From NCBI GenBank assembly GCA_033980235.1, contig CM067072.1:30603759-30667758 (forward strand): a stretch of 64,000 bases of DNA, written 5' to 3'. Source of the stretch: Diadema setosum (lineage: Eukaryota; Echinodermata; Echinoidea; Diadematoida; Diadematidae). The notes under the pieces were generated by a model that saw only the letters and a list, made by a program, of their open reading frames with translations, did no database searches and had not been told where the DNA came from. Shown piece by piece: positions 43,001-57,613 of this stretch (its first letter is position 1; every line of letters begins with the position of its first letter). The position numbers and the translations under genes are program-made.

Positions 43001-46000
43001 ATCAAAGGGTTTGAGTGCAAAGGCTCACGGTCTAGTGGAGGTACGATACAGAACCACCATTGTAGTTTTCAAGAAAAATGGGGGGGGGGGGAGGGGAAAA
43101 TAGAGCCAGGAAACCGCAAATATATCAACTTTCCACTTGAGATATTTAACCCATATCAAGTATCAAATTGTATAGAGCTCTATCTTTTTTTCTTTTTTTT
43201 TGTTTTGTCTCACAATGTTTTGTACTTTTAATATATGTACTGTTAGTGTTTCAGTAGGTAGCATCAGAAGATAATCTGGGTGGACTTGTTCTCCGAAAGT
43301 ATTGCTTGTTTTGGTTTCACAATTTCAAAAGTTTTACAAAGTGTTATATTCATATGCTGCTTCTTTGTCCCTCCGACAAGTAGTATTGCTGAGAACAGTG
43401 AGTGTTTAGGCTCTTTATCAATCTTTTGTTTATTGGTTACCATGGTTACTTGAAAACCTCTTATGGGTTTCATTTCTGTAATCTGTGATAAATGTATGTG
43501 TATATGCAATGCCAAATTCACCTGGTGGTATACAACGTAGTACATGTATATCAGTCAATGGTCATTGTTGAAAGTAACATACTTCAGAGGTTTTGCTTCA
43601 ACTATTTGATGTAAATCAATGTGACTGAAGTACAAAGAAATATATTTTTGGTTCTTTTGTTTTATTTAGTTTCGTTCTTTACATGTTTTATGGTTTTCCA
43701 GATCTGGAATAGGCTGTAGATGTAGTTTGCTATCCCCTTCATTAATAATCTTATTTTCCATTGATGAATTTTCTGTATTCTGCATTTCTGTCACTGCTTT
43801 CAGGAGAACTTCCAAGCATTCCAGGTATGTCATTATCATTTTTTTTTCTTTCAAAGAAGACTCAAAAGATACCTAGTCTACTCCTGCATTCTAATAGGAA
43901 TTAGTGCCATCATCAGGTAGCAATAATGATTATACTCATCGAGCAGCCTAGAGATTAGTTAATGGCTGACAGGACCAATGTCAGAGGAGTAATCAGTTTA
44001 TCGTTGGAGATTTCACGGCTTCAGAAATAGATTTCTAATTCTGTTAAATTGAGAACTCTGAATGGGTTGGTTATGAGTAGGGTGCATTTCTCTGAGGGAA
44101 AGAGCTGTTCTGTGCAACAAATAAATGAACAATTTTGACATGAAGAAAAAAATCAACAAAAGCCATATCAAACATTGAGCAAGTAATCCGGCTTCCTTGT
44201 TCATACTTATAAAACCAACATTATTCAACACCTAGAAAGATTAGTATACAAATAATGAATGTTTATGAGTGCAATGGACAGAATATTTCATGAGGTGAAA
44301 GATGAAATGATCCATTTAGCATGCACTCTGTCTCACTTTACTGTTCAATCGTTAAAACGCTCTTTTCAGTATACAACTGTGAGCTATGCCACAATTACTA
44401 AAGTAATCATTCACCTTTCATGAAAAATGGTATACGAGTAATGAATGTCTGTGAGTGTAATGGACAGATTATTTCATGAGGTGAAAGATTAAATGATCCA
44501 ATCAGCCAAGTGCAGCTGAGTTAAATGGGTCAATAATTTCATGTTTTACCAACTGAAATATTCCGTCCATTGCACAAATGAACAAAAGCTTGTTTGCTTT
44601 ATATAACATCTAAAAAAAGATCCTTGTCACTTGATGTTTAATAGATTAAGACACAAGAGATTGTGTGAGATCTGAGAGTGAGAGAGTGCCGAGTGCTATA
44701 TATATATATAGTGCTTCTATACTCTTTGATGGTAACTCTGAAGAGGTTATTCTGGATAAAGAAGACATTGTTATTGTCATAATTATTATTGTTATTATTT
44801 TTTATTGTGGTTATTGTTATAATTGTTATTATTATTGACATTGTTATTGTTGTTGTTGTAGTTGCTGTTGTTGTTGTTGCTTTCATCATCATCATCATCG
44901 TTATCTTTCTCCTTTCTGCCTCAGTGGTGCCCACCTGTGAGGATCTGGTACCTTACAATCTTCCATCCGGGTACTACATCATCGATCCCGACGGTCTCAG
45001 CAGCGGACTAGATCCCTTCGTCGTCTTCTGCAATTTCACTTATGAAAACGGTAAGCGTATAGTCTGTATCCGCATCTGTATCCGTGTCACAGAAGAGAGT
45101 TTCTATCAGAATGCTTTGTTTTTTATAATATAATGATACAAAAAGGGATTTCATTTGATCAACTGAAGTATGCTTAAAGAGATTTTACCTCACTGGAGAC
45201 TTTAATGTTATGCTGTCCTGTCATTTGTGCATTTTGTGCGATAAAGCAAAAGTTTTTGACTTTGATTGAATTGATGAAGGTGAATCTTGTATTGTTAGAC
45301 TCAGTTACAAATTGTATGTCTTAGCTTGTATTTTAACAATGTTGTTTGCAGACTCTTGTATGGTATTTTTGTTTGTTTGTTTGTATGAATCTACATGTAC
45401 ATGAAATTGAGGTATCGAACAAAATTGGAATGAAGGATATAAACGACAGTGTGTATGTTTGTGTATCTGAAAAAAATATAGATATATATTTTCTCTGTTG
45501 TCATTTGTGTTTTAGAGCTAAAGCATTATGAAGGTAGTGACTAGAAGAAAAAAAAATAATATCACTCTTGTACAGTTACCACTTGAAGCAATCTGCCTTG
45601 TAAGTTTGTAATTATTAGTTGCATCTTGCACCTGTTAAAGGTTTATCAGTTGACTCTTCAGCCTCTAAATTGCTCCACTGTCTTTGTTTTCTTACAGGTG
45701 TGGCAGATGGTGAGGAACGTTGTCATGGTATTTGTTACAGGACTAATTTGGAAAGCTTTAGGAGAATGGTTCAAAGCAGCCCCTCATGCTAATTTTAATC
45801 CTATAGAGCGGGGGGGGGGGGGGGGGGGGGGGGCACAAAAGCACCCCCATCTAATTATTTGCAATTATTTTTTTAAAGCAATAAGTTTTTTTTGCTGAAA
45901 TTCCATGCCTTTTTTTATTGCACAATTAGCAGAAATCAGGGGTATGCTTGCCAAGATATAATGAATATAATGTAATGAATTGTGATGAATTATAGATTTA

Positions 46001-49000
46001 TAATGATGTACAATGTATGTGTTTACTGTATTGTGAGTATAGATTATGCTTGTATATATCAACAAAAACTGTATTTATTTGTATGTGTACATGTACATGA
46101 ATATATGCATGTATGTATGTATGGTTATATTCCTTTGTGTACGCCCATATGCCAACAAGAGGAATTTCCTATATGGACAATAAATGAATCTGAATCTTAA
46201 TCTGAATCTGAAGAAATATGGCACATATTTGTGACCAATGTCACTGAAAATGGCAGTTTCCAATGACTTTTATGTGTACAGAATCTGTAAAATGTATTCA
46301 ATTTCCTAGTAGTGTAAGATCAGTGTCTTTCCCTGTTTTTTGCTCAGATAGCATCCTTTTTGGTTATCATCAATGATTCCATTCAGAGAAATACACAACA
46401 AGTTAAAGTTACAGAAATTCATAAGAAATTTAAAAACTAATAAAATACCGAAATTGATTTGATACAAGATTTTCCATATTTATTTGTGAATGGTACTACA
46501 AAATAAGAAAAAAAAAAACATTTAGAGAAAATGAAGCCCATTTGACTGAAGCTTTCTTTAGGGATTGAGTGCTTACAACTGATGCACAAAAACATGCGTA
46601 AATTAGCATGATTAGCATAACTGCAAGAAAATGACCATTAGAGATAACATGATGCAACATGAAAGGGAGCCATAGAAACCCCCCCGACCATAAGGAGTCA
46701 GAGCTTTGTTTCTGTCATCCTGTTTGTGTACGTGTATAAAGATACCGGGATATTCACTGTAAGTTGCTATTGGGGCGACAAAATCTCATGTCTCAAAAAC
46801 ATCAAATGCTCAGGAGAGCAAAAAAAAACAAAAAAAACAAAACATGGCAGCCAAAGCACAAAATGGGGTTGCCTTTCTTTTGACATGCTGTGGTGGCTGC
46901 ATTTTGTTGGGTAGGACAGCTGGGATTTTTTCAGGATGTTACTTAACTGGGATTATCTGACAGTAGTTCCGAAAAAGTGGTTGATTTTCACCAAAATTTG
47001 AGGTACAGGTTATTGTCACCCCAGTCACACTATCACTTGATTTTAAATCTACGTAGGGGGTCCTACATTTTTATTACCACAATTATGATCAAGCGGAGCT
47101 GAAAAGTGGTTTGGAATTTGCCTGCAACCTTTTAATTGAAAGCAGTAACAGAAAAGACTTAGAGCAGAAATCCTAGCAAAATATCTCAGTATAGTATAGA
47201 AATCCTGACTCTTTTGATGAAATAGAAACATACATTTGTAAGGCTTATGAGGGCCATAGGGGCATGTCTGCAAACTTGTGATACATTGATACCATCATAT
47301 TGATCATGTCCTTGAATGTTGGCACCAGTTGATACTATCGTCACCCACGAGACGAACGGTCGCGTGCCCGTTGACAGCGAAGGGGACAACATCGGGGGCT
47401 ACTACGAGGAGATCCTGTACAAGCACGACGCATCCATCGTCCAGCTTAGAGGCCTGGTGGCGCTCTCGGAAGAATGCGAGCAGGGCATTGCCTTCCACTG
47501 CAAGGGCGCGGCCATGTGGAAGGGTGACCAGCAGGTCACCTGGTGGAATAACCGCCGGGGTGAGAGGATGCCCAACTGGGGCGATGTTCCATCAGACCAG
47601 GAAGGCTGCGCCTGTCATTACTCTCAAGAAGGTCAGTTTGTGTGCGGTCATCTTGTGTGGTTGTAGTAATGAAAGTTTTGTTATAGTTTGGCATTCACTC
47701 ACTGAATGCTGCAACAAGCAGCAGAGGTAAAATGTTCATAAAATTGCATGTGTATAAGGAATTCCAGTGTTTAGGCCCAAGGGAATGTAAAAATTTCATT
47801 GGCAGATAACATTCTATGTAAAGGTAAATGTGGGGGGTTAGACCATCTTTTTTGGGTAATTGTGAACCAAACTATATTTAACCTTATTTACCTTTTGTAA
47901 TGAACATTTCATATAATATTATTGAAAGTTCATTATGATATAGTCGGCATCACCTGTCCTAAATAAAAATCCTATAGATCATTAATTTTGAGAATCTTAT
48001 GTTTGGAAGACAAAGGAGTGTGTGTGAATGAAAGTTGGTGTTACAAATAATACTGAAAAACTTTTGTAATAAATAAATTCTATCAGTCAGAAGTTTACCT
48101 GAGTTACCCCAGGACAAAAGTCCATGATGTAAATGAGGAAGAATCATACATCATTGTCATTATATCCACCACAATATCATCATCATCATCATCATCATCA
48201 TTATCATCACCACTCCTTGGCATCATTGTCGCCATTATCTACATTTAATACAACTGGCTGCCTGTCTCTCAAAAGTATGCTATTTGTAAGAATAGCATAG
48301 AGAATCACTACTGATTCTTCTGATCATTACCATCATCATTATCATTGTGCATGATCCGCGTGGCATCACCTTCATCGACATCATCATCATCATCATCATC
48401 ATTGTCATCATCATCCCATGGCACCATTGTCATGGCCATCATCATCACTTTTGCATTATCACCATCATCATCATCATCGTTGTCTTCACCATCATTGTCA
48501 TTAACATTGTCATCCTTTTTGTCATCACACTTTCGCTGGCTCCTAGGCTGTGAGGTGAATGGCACTTTATGCAACTGTGATGCTAACAAGGAGACTGCGC
48601 TGATAGACATGGGTCTCCTTAGCGACAAGGCCCACCTCCCCGTCTGGACGGTACGCGTTGGAGACGTTTCGGCTGTCGAGGAGGAGGGGAAGGAGAGGGG
48701 ATTTTACGAACTATCTCCTCTGGTTTGCCGCGGGAAAATTGGTGAGTGTAACTTGCAGTAGTCTTTCCTCACTTCAGCAGTTGGACTTTATTTTGACGTA
48801 TTGCACACTTTTATCGTCATGTTATAGTACAATATTGTGTAAATGATAATGGTGGTACTGTTTGATCTTTGAATTCAGAAACTTAAAGAAAAAAAAGAAA
48901 ATCTATGAAAAGCGCAGAAAACTTGAAAAGCATTCAGAGAGCGCAGACCTCCACCAAGCAGCTCGTTTCCACAATATACACTCATACTTCAAATCGTCCA

Positions 49001-52000
49001 ATTTCCCTACAGCTCCATTCACACTTACAGAATAACAATCCCTCATGAATTCATAAAACTTCCTGGATCACTGCGAGAATTTGGTCATCTATTCCTTATT
49101 GACTTTTCCTGGAAGTTTCATAAAAATCCATACACAACTTTTTGAATTATTTTAACAAACAGACAAACAACAAACAAATGATGCAGATGAAAGCATAACC
49201 TCCTTGGTGGAGGTAATCATCAAATCATATAATATGAAGATATGTATCTGTATTATGTAGAAAATATTGCATTGGCTGGAATATTGATGCATCCAGCTTT
49301 TAGAAAAAAGAAAATATATTGTCTCCCAGCAATTGAGGAACTGCAACATTATGCTGTGAATGCTTACAGTCGATAGGTTAATAAATGCATCAGGGGTGTT
49401 TTCTGCCAGATGACTAGCCCAAAGTGGTTCCTAATTTGCCTTTGACGAAAAGAGAAGTCAACAGTATTGAAAATCTGGCATAAATTTTTCAATGAAGGGC
49501 AAATCTTTGCAATTCATTTTGCACCAAAGAAGTGGAATGTACTGAGTAGATTTGTGTAGACCACTGCATTAGCCTATAGGTAAGAGCAGTTTTTTTACGG
49601 GAGAAGGAACTATAGAGTTTAATCAGTTGATTTGATTTTTTTCCCCTTTTTTGTACAATACAGGAGCCACAGTTACTGGATTTGAAGGTGAGAAATCGTC
49701 ATGTTACACGAGATGCAGCTGGAGAATTAATCAGCACTGACCAAACCATTTGTCAAAGTCTTAAAATCCTTTAGTGGGATGTGAAGACCAGCAACCAGCA
49801 ACGATTTAAAAACCAATTTTGATATCAACAGCATCTAATCTTTTGTCTCATGCAGAGCTTCAAATAGTATGAACATAAAAAACATAAGAGAAAAAACATT
49901 GCCTCAAATTGAAACATTTGATTAATAACATTCTTTAAAACTTAGCACTATACCCAGACCACACATCTTAACGAGTGGTTCATTTGTGACTGAAGTTCAA
50001 GCAGATACTAAAGGTTCAAAAAAGAATCTCTTTTCGTAGGGACTTTACACATTTTTTAAGACACCCATTGAATGTCGTGCAAGGTAACTGAATCACAGTT
50101 AAATCACCGATATTATGTTGATACATATTATATGCTCCTGTATGCAGCCTTGAATCCATATCTCCACAGTTTCTTGTTTAATATATACTTATCATCATGC
50201 AACAGGGTTTAATTCTAGAGAGACTGAAGTTTACAACTCAGATTCAAAACAAGTGGCACAGCCAGAGGACCACAAGAGCATGTGACAGGTAGACTTTGCA
50301 ATGTACATTGGCTTCATAAAGCATTTATCTTTCATTTTTAAGGTGAGACGTACCAGACTGAAGGCATCTTTGACGAGCTTCTCTACCCCCTCCCCCCATT
50401 ACCCTTTGGCATGGATTGGCTGGAGTTCACTGTGGAGGCGACAGAAAATGCCACCCTCGCGCTGGCCAGCGAACCGGGCGTGGTGGATCCAGAATATGCA
50501 ATAGGCAAGTTTTGTTGTGAGCTCTTTGAATCTCTCATGTGATTCTGTCTCTCAAATTGTCATGCATTTTCTGCCATTACAGTTCATACAACACCTAATT
50601 AGAATGTAGCTATCCGATTGGTCGATTGCCCATCACATGACATTTAGTTAAAAGTGGCCATCGCACGCTGTGGCTGTCAGCCATGCAATTTTGTTTGAGC
50701 AAAAATGGATAGCGCATGGCTGACCACGTCACCCATTTCCATTGACTCCCGTGCTAAACTCAAGATTGGCCCCAAAGTTTTCTGTTCCCCGTCGCACGGC
50801 TCTGATGTCACAATAAACAAACATTTAACATTTGCCGCACACACTCAACAATTACAAGGGCATTTACAAGCTCGTACCTCTCTCACTCATTTTTGTAAAC
50901 AACTTCGTTTCGTGTACTACTTACGTACACAGTGACTGCGACTGTGCGGCTACTCATTCATCTTTCACAGAAAATGGTTGCTAAATTCAAGAATCTGTGT
51001 GGACCAAATCTGTTGACATTCGATGTGTTGTATAAAACATTTAGTGTATGGTCTTTGATGCAATGAAACAAGATTTCGCACTCAGTGAAAGATGAGGAGC
51101 ACTATTCAACTCGGCTTCGCTCGTTCAATAGAGCGCCTCTATCTTTCACCTCATGTGAAATCTTGTACCATCGCACCCGTGACCATTCACCATTTGTATA
51201 TCATGTGTCACGGTAAGAACAAAAAATACTCCATCAGAGCGAAATGAGAATGTGACTCTCTCAGCCCAAGGCATCATAGTATATTTTAGCCAAGATTGAA
51301 TTAGTAGAATTCAGAATCGATTCCTTTGCTTGTGTTGAAGAGAGCTGCGCGATGTTCCGCATTCAGAGTTTTGCCATTGACGTACAATGTTAGAAGATGT
51401 TTCCTTGCAGGCTACCACCCAGACTACCCTCTCCATGATAGAAAAGTAAAATCATTCTTCTTTCTGGAACAGTGTTTGGTGCCAATGGTAATGAGGACAC
51501 CGTCATCTATACGGAAGGCAGGGAGCGTGACCGGTTCAGGAGTCCGAGGATCCTGAACTCGGATGGCCCCACCCGCTTCCGCACGGGCTTCAGGAATGGC
51601 ATGCTGCAGCTGACGAAGCCAACAGCAACAGGCGATGAGGTCATTGGTGCTGTTGATTTTGCATCGCCAGAGTCCTTGGACGACATCTACGTTGGTTTTG
51701 GGACAACAGCCCCCAGTGTCAGAGGAAGATGGACTTTCCCCTTCCTTTCAGCTACAGGTAATTTACTGATAATCTCTGGCTGTATATGCTTTTTTTTTCT
51801 TTTAATCACTTGTACTCTTTAGTCGACCATTTTTTTTTTTGTGATCATTAGCAATGTCATTATCACACGTGAGTTAACCTATAAAGCAATATTAAAGCAT
51901 AGTTTATTGTATTTTTTGTGGGGAAAAAAATACTGCCAGCACCTGTGGTGGCATCACACTAGAAAATACTCATAGTTACATTTTTCCCATTCTCTAACCT

Positions 52001-55000
52001 CAATCCAATTTGTGATTCCAGATTCATTCGCCTGTGAAGATGAAGCCCTGGACCTGGCTTGCCCCAACAACGGGTACATCAACGTCGTGTATGCCAGCTT
52101 TGGCCAGCACTTTGACGGTCGGTGCTCGGGCACGATCACGGAGGAAACAGAGGAGTGCCACTCGGACATGAGCTACGACAAGGTCGTCGAGCTCTGCCAG
52201 GAGAAACAATCCTGCACCCTGACGGCCAGCCCAGATATCTTCGGGAATCCCTGTCCGGGCACTCCAAGATACCTGCACGTGAAGTAAGCAGCATGAGCAC
52301 ACTTTACTTGAGCTGACTTTTTGTTCATACACATTATTTAGAAGACTTTACTCATTGATTGCCTTCTCTTCTAAGATTGGCTTACAGTGAAAAGACACCA
52401 AACATCTGCTCTGTGCTCAAAAAGATTTTTGGATACCACCAAATTAAATCAAGCAGACAAAGCAGTGAAAATGTCATAAAAATTCAACCAGTGATTCAAG
52501 TGTTATTGGAATATGTACCCTCACAAGCTTTGCAAAATATGCCCTATTGTCACACTTTGAAGCAAACTGATGTTGTGCTTTATACACTGATGCATGCAAC
52601 TGAGGTATAGCTGTATGACACTTCTGTACTGTAAACCTCACTTCAGCTCTTGAGCCGTCTCACACCTGTTTGTGTTTTTGTGTCGAAATGTTTCTGTGAA
52701 AAACTGGTGTCTTAAACAGCTAGCTGCCTCTCGTGCTTGATCTTAGAATGGACACTAGGAGATGTATAATGGCAGAGAAGAGATGCTGGACAACTAGAAA
52801 CTTTCTGTTTCATATTATGTTGATCAAATTTCTGGTAATTACTGCCACTAATAAACAATCAGTTTCAGTAATAACTACTCATCACAAGAATTCCTTGATT
52901 TGATTAAAGTTCTGGTTATTTTTGCCAAGATTGGAGATGTCTGTATCTTTCCTTTGAGTGCATAATGAGGAATACTACATCCCAATCTATCAATAAGAAT
53001 TATTAGTGTGAATTCAACTGCTTTCGAAATTGATGCACAATATGTGCAGGGTGGTCCATGAGAGGTTTGAGCGTGTCACTGCAACATGCTCAAATTCTTG
53101 TGCAACATTCTCAAAAGCCAGCAACATGCTATGTAACATCCTCAAATATTGGCACCATGCTCAAAATGAAATGTATCATCAACATCAGAATAACTATGCA
53201 AAACTTGAAAAACATTAAACTCCTTAGAAATACACCTGTACATGCACAGAATATGAGACAAAACATTGAACATAAGCAGCACAACAGGAAAAAAGCTATG
53301 AATTATTGCATGCTGCACACTCATGATGTGTACTCTGCTCGCATGCTGTTTCCGCAACATTCTCACGAGTTTGCAACAATGTTAAAATTTCAGGTTGTGG
53401 ACAACCCTGTTTACATTTCATTAGAAAATAATTATATGTAAGCCCTATTATTTTCATACACATACAAATATAACAGTGCTTGGCATAACACTGTTATGCC
53501 CCCCCCCCCCCCCAAAAAAAAAAAAAAAAAAAATTACAACTAACTTTTTGCCCTGATAACACCCAATATGATCAACCTGTCTAAATGCCACTTCAGGGCC
53601 TTAAAACATAACATCTGAGCTCTATTTTGCAGAAAATATCATTCAATTTGGTTAAGCGGTCACAGAGAAGTGTGGATTGTTTAAAAGCATGTCATGAGTC
53701 TGATTCTTCCAAGTTTAGCACTTGAATGCTGTTGAAACTGAATATTAATGTGTAAACACGATAGATAGAACTTGGAGGGAAGGGATTCTTGACGTGCTGT
53801 ACAAAAATCCTCATTTCTCTTTGATCATTGAAGCAAATTGAATGGGGTTTTCTGTAAGATGTGGGTAATGAGTTATAGTGTCATACCCTGAAACTGTGCT
53901 TGGATTGATTCACTATTTTGAAAGTTATCATTGCAGAGGGTACCGCTTTAATTTTCTTGGGGACATACAGTAAAGCAACACTGTCATTACCACAGGTATA
54001 CGTGCAGTGACACCAGGGTGCAGAAAAGAACCCCAACAGGACCGTGTCTGACAAAGGATTGTAAGAATGGAGGGCGCTGCGTCCACAGTGGTGACTCGGC
54101 AGTTTGTGTATGTCCAAAGGGATGGACAGGGGATTCCTGCCAAACAGGTAAGGTCACATGACAGGAGAATCAGGGATGGCGGTAGGGGATGGGGTGGATG
54201 ATAAATTTCACCAAATACTGCATAATGTGACCGGCTACAACAAAAGGATCCAAGAGTCGGCGGAGGATGATTTTCTGAAAATAACATCACATTATTCCCT
54301 TACTCTTCCACTTTAGTTATATATGTAACATGACTCCTAAAAGTACTTGGTTGCAGAAATACATGAATACACTGTAGATGATTTTATTAGCGCAAGTTGA
54401 GTGGTTTAGGAAATCAGCGTTTCGAGAAAACCGCCTTTTCCTTCAGCTGCTATCATGATCAATGGTAGGCAAGAAAGTTTTCACCTCTTGACAATAGAAG
54501 GTACGCTCCTAGCAACCTCCGTGATGTTCATTCAAGTTTAACGCGAGCAGGCTCATATGACCAATCAGTAACCAGGGTGCCATGCACTGACCAATAAGAT
54601 CACTCCCTCGTTGCTAGGGGCGGCGTCTATTTGCGGCGCTAAATCCAAATCTTCAGACATGTTTCTGTTCCATTGAAGGTCAGAAAATCATGGCGAGAGA
54701 AATGCTAATTTCTTGCCTTTCCTTTTATCATTTAGCTTTGAAATTTTGGCAGATGGTAGACAATATGTAAGACTAGAAAATTATGCCAAAAACAGAAATC
54801 CAATCATTTTGACTAATTTTGATCTGACCTATAATTCAAACTAAATTTTCTCGACTCAGCTATCAGTGACTTTAGGATCATTTTGTTGTGGTTGGTCACA
54901 AACTATTTCACAAGGTTTTTACTTTCAAGAATTTAGGTGCTATTCACAAATTTTAAGATGCACAAAAATATTGACTCTGATCCTGATATGAATGTGATAT

Positions 55001-57575
55001 GCATGTATACATTTCCTAGTTCAGTACAGGACTCCACAATCGCAAATTCAACCACTTGAGAAATCGTCGGGAAGTCCTGGTTGACTAAAATTTAGACTCA
55101 CTCAGTATAATGTAAACCCCATATGGCACAATATGCAGTACTTGATGCAGAGTTTGGGGGGGGGGGTGGTGGGGACAAATCCTAATATGTGATTTGTCAA
55201 TTCTCGCAATGAGCCGAAAGGAAGTTCAGAGTTTTCTTTTCTATTTGTGAACTACAGTTTTTGATGAATTTGGATGTTTTGTTTGTTTTGGCTTTTTCTT
55301 TTTAATCCAGATATTCTTGCCTTATGGTAAAGTACCAGTAATATGCAGTATTTAGAAATAGGTCTGTTTTTGTGTATACAATACCAAAAGAAAAGTATTG
55401 AGTTTCCCAATGTGCCCTCTTTACTTCCATAACAAGTAGAGCTTAAAGGGAAGATTAACCCCAAGAGCAATGTGGATTGAGTGAAAGCAGCAACATTAGT
55501 AGAACACATCAGTGAAAGTTTGAGGAAAATCAAACAATCGATGCAAAAGTTATGAATTTTTAAAGTTTTGGTGTGGGAACTGCTGGATGAGGAGACTACT
55601 AGAGGTTATGACGTTTGAGTGGACAACAATACCAAGAAAATATAAAGAAAATACTACAAAATTCCATTTTTCAAGAAAATTACAAATTCCATCAACTTCA
55701 TATTGACATTTGTTAAGGGTAGCAATTATTCCCCCTGCTTTCTGAAAGCAGTTGGTCCATTGCTCTTTCATAATTCTAGAAAAGTGAATTTTTGTTGAAT
55801 TTCCTTTATATTTTCTTTGTATTGTTGTCCACTCATACGTCATATCCTCTGGTAGTCTCGTCATCCAGCGGTTCCAACACCAAAACTTTAAAAATTCATA
55901 ACTTTTGCATCGATTGTCCGATTTTCCTCAAACTTTCACTGATGTGTTCTACTAATGCTGCTGCTTTCACTCAATCCACATTTCTCTTTGGGTTTACCTT
56001 CCCTTTAAGTGCTGCCTGTAGTTTTTTGTGTCAATTAGACAAGCGTCGATTACAAAAGATAAGATGCAGAGAGAGACGAGTTTAAAGTTTGGTAGTTTTA
56101 GGAAAATAAAGACATATTGTATACTGAAAAATAGAATTCCCTAGCTGAAGAAGTGTGCATTTATTGTGACTGTACGTTTGACTTTGGCAACACAAAGCTG
56201 AGTGATTATAGCACAATGACACTAGTGAAGGGTCTCACATAAAGAAGAGTTACTAGATTCAGTAACCCGGCCCGCGTCACGACCTTTACGATGTACGATT
56301 ACATTTTGCAGAGGACGACATGACGACTTGTCTGTACTGGGACGGCGTGCACATTGTGACGTTCGATGGCAAACACTACGTCATGCCAGGCAGCGAGACA
56401 TGCGAGAAGGTCGTCGTGCAGCATCAGCCATCACTCGGGGGAGAGATCCTGAAAGTGCTGTCCAAGGGTGGCGAGGTCATGATCCAGCAGGGGTCAAAGG
56501 TCAGAAGTCAATTATCTTTCTGTGTTTATGCTCAGAAGTAGACACACTGTTGTCCGGTAGAGATCAACACCTTGAGAGTTAAGCCTAATCCTTCTCTACT
56601 CTCTACGACTTTTGTGAAATTGTGTTTACTTTGGGCCTTTACTATTGATGAAAATGTGGTACTTCTTTACGGGTTAAAGTTCATTTAGGGTTTACAGTTA
56701 GCTACTCCCTTAGGGATCTTGGTTGTATGAAACCCCTCCTATACTGATTCCACCCAGCTGTATAAGTGTTAGACACAAAATCCTTGAAATTAGTCAAGTT
56801 TAAAAATAAAGTATAGGTCAAATCTTTTTTCTGCGTAAGCTTTCATTAAGATCACTGACAATTTGTCATCATTTCCACTGTCTTTGAGTACTTTTTCTCG
56901 GCTTTGAATCTAAATCCTCACACAGTTTAGTCCCACCCATGTGTTACAATGTATGTACAAATGTACAAAAAGTAATGTAGGTGGACAAATATGCAACCCA
57001 TAAGTGCTTGAGCCCGTCCAGACTGCTTAATTGCCACTTGAAGCCAAAATTTCTGTTTGCTGCCTTCAGGATCCGATTACACTGGACCAGGCCACATTCT
57101 CGAGATCAGATTTACCTGATGGTATCCAGAGGAGATATCCCGGCAATGAAGTGGTAAGCATAGCACCCTCATCGTCGACAGGATAGTAATTTACTGTGCT
57201 CTCATTTGATTTCTGTGGAGCTAATCTGCAGGATATGATGTTCAGAACACAAAGGCTCAGGTAGAATCTAAGCAACAACAACAACAAAAACATTTTTTTT
57301 TGCTACTAGTTTCACATCTACTCCTGATTTTGGTTGATGTTGTTATTGTTTTTGCTATTATTAATATGGTTGTTATCATTATCATTATGATCGTTAATGT
57401 TATTATTATTATTATTGTCATCATCAACATTATTATCATTATTATCTTTATTATTATTATTATTGTTATTGTTATTAATATTATTATCACCAACATCATC
57501 ATTATTATCATCATTATTGGTATTATCATTGTTATCATTATTATTGTTGTTGTTATTATTATTATTATTATTATT

Positions 57576-57613
<38 letters not shown>

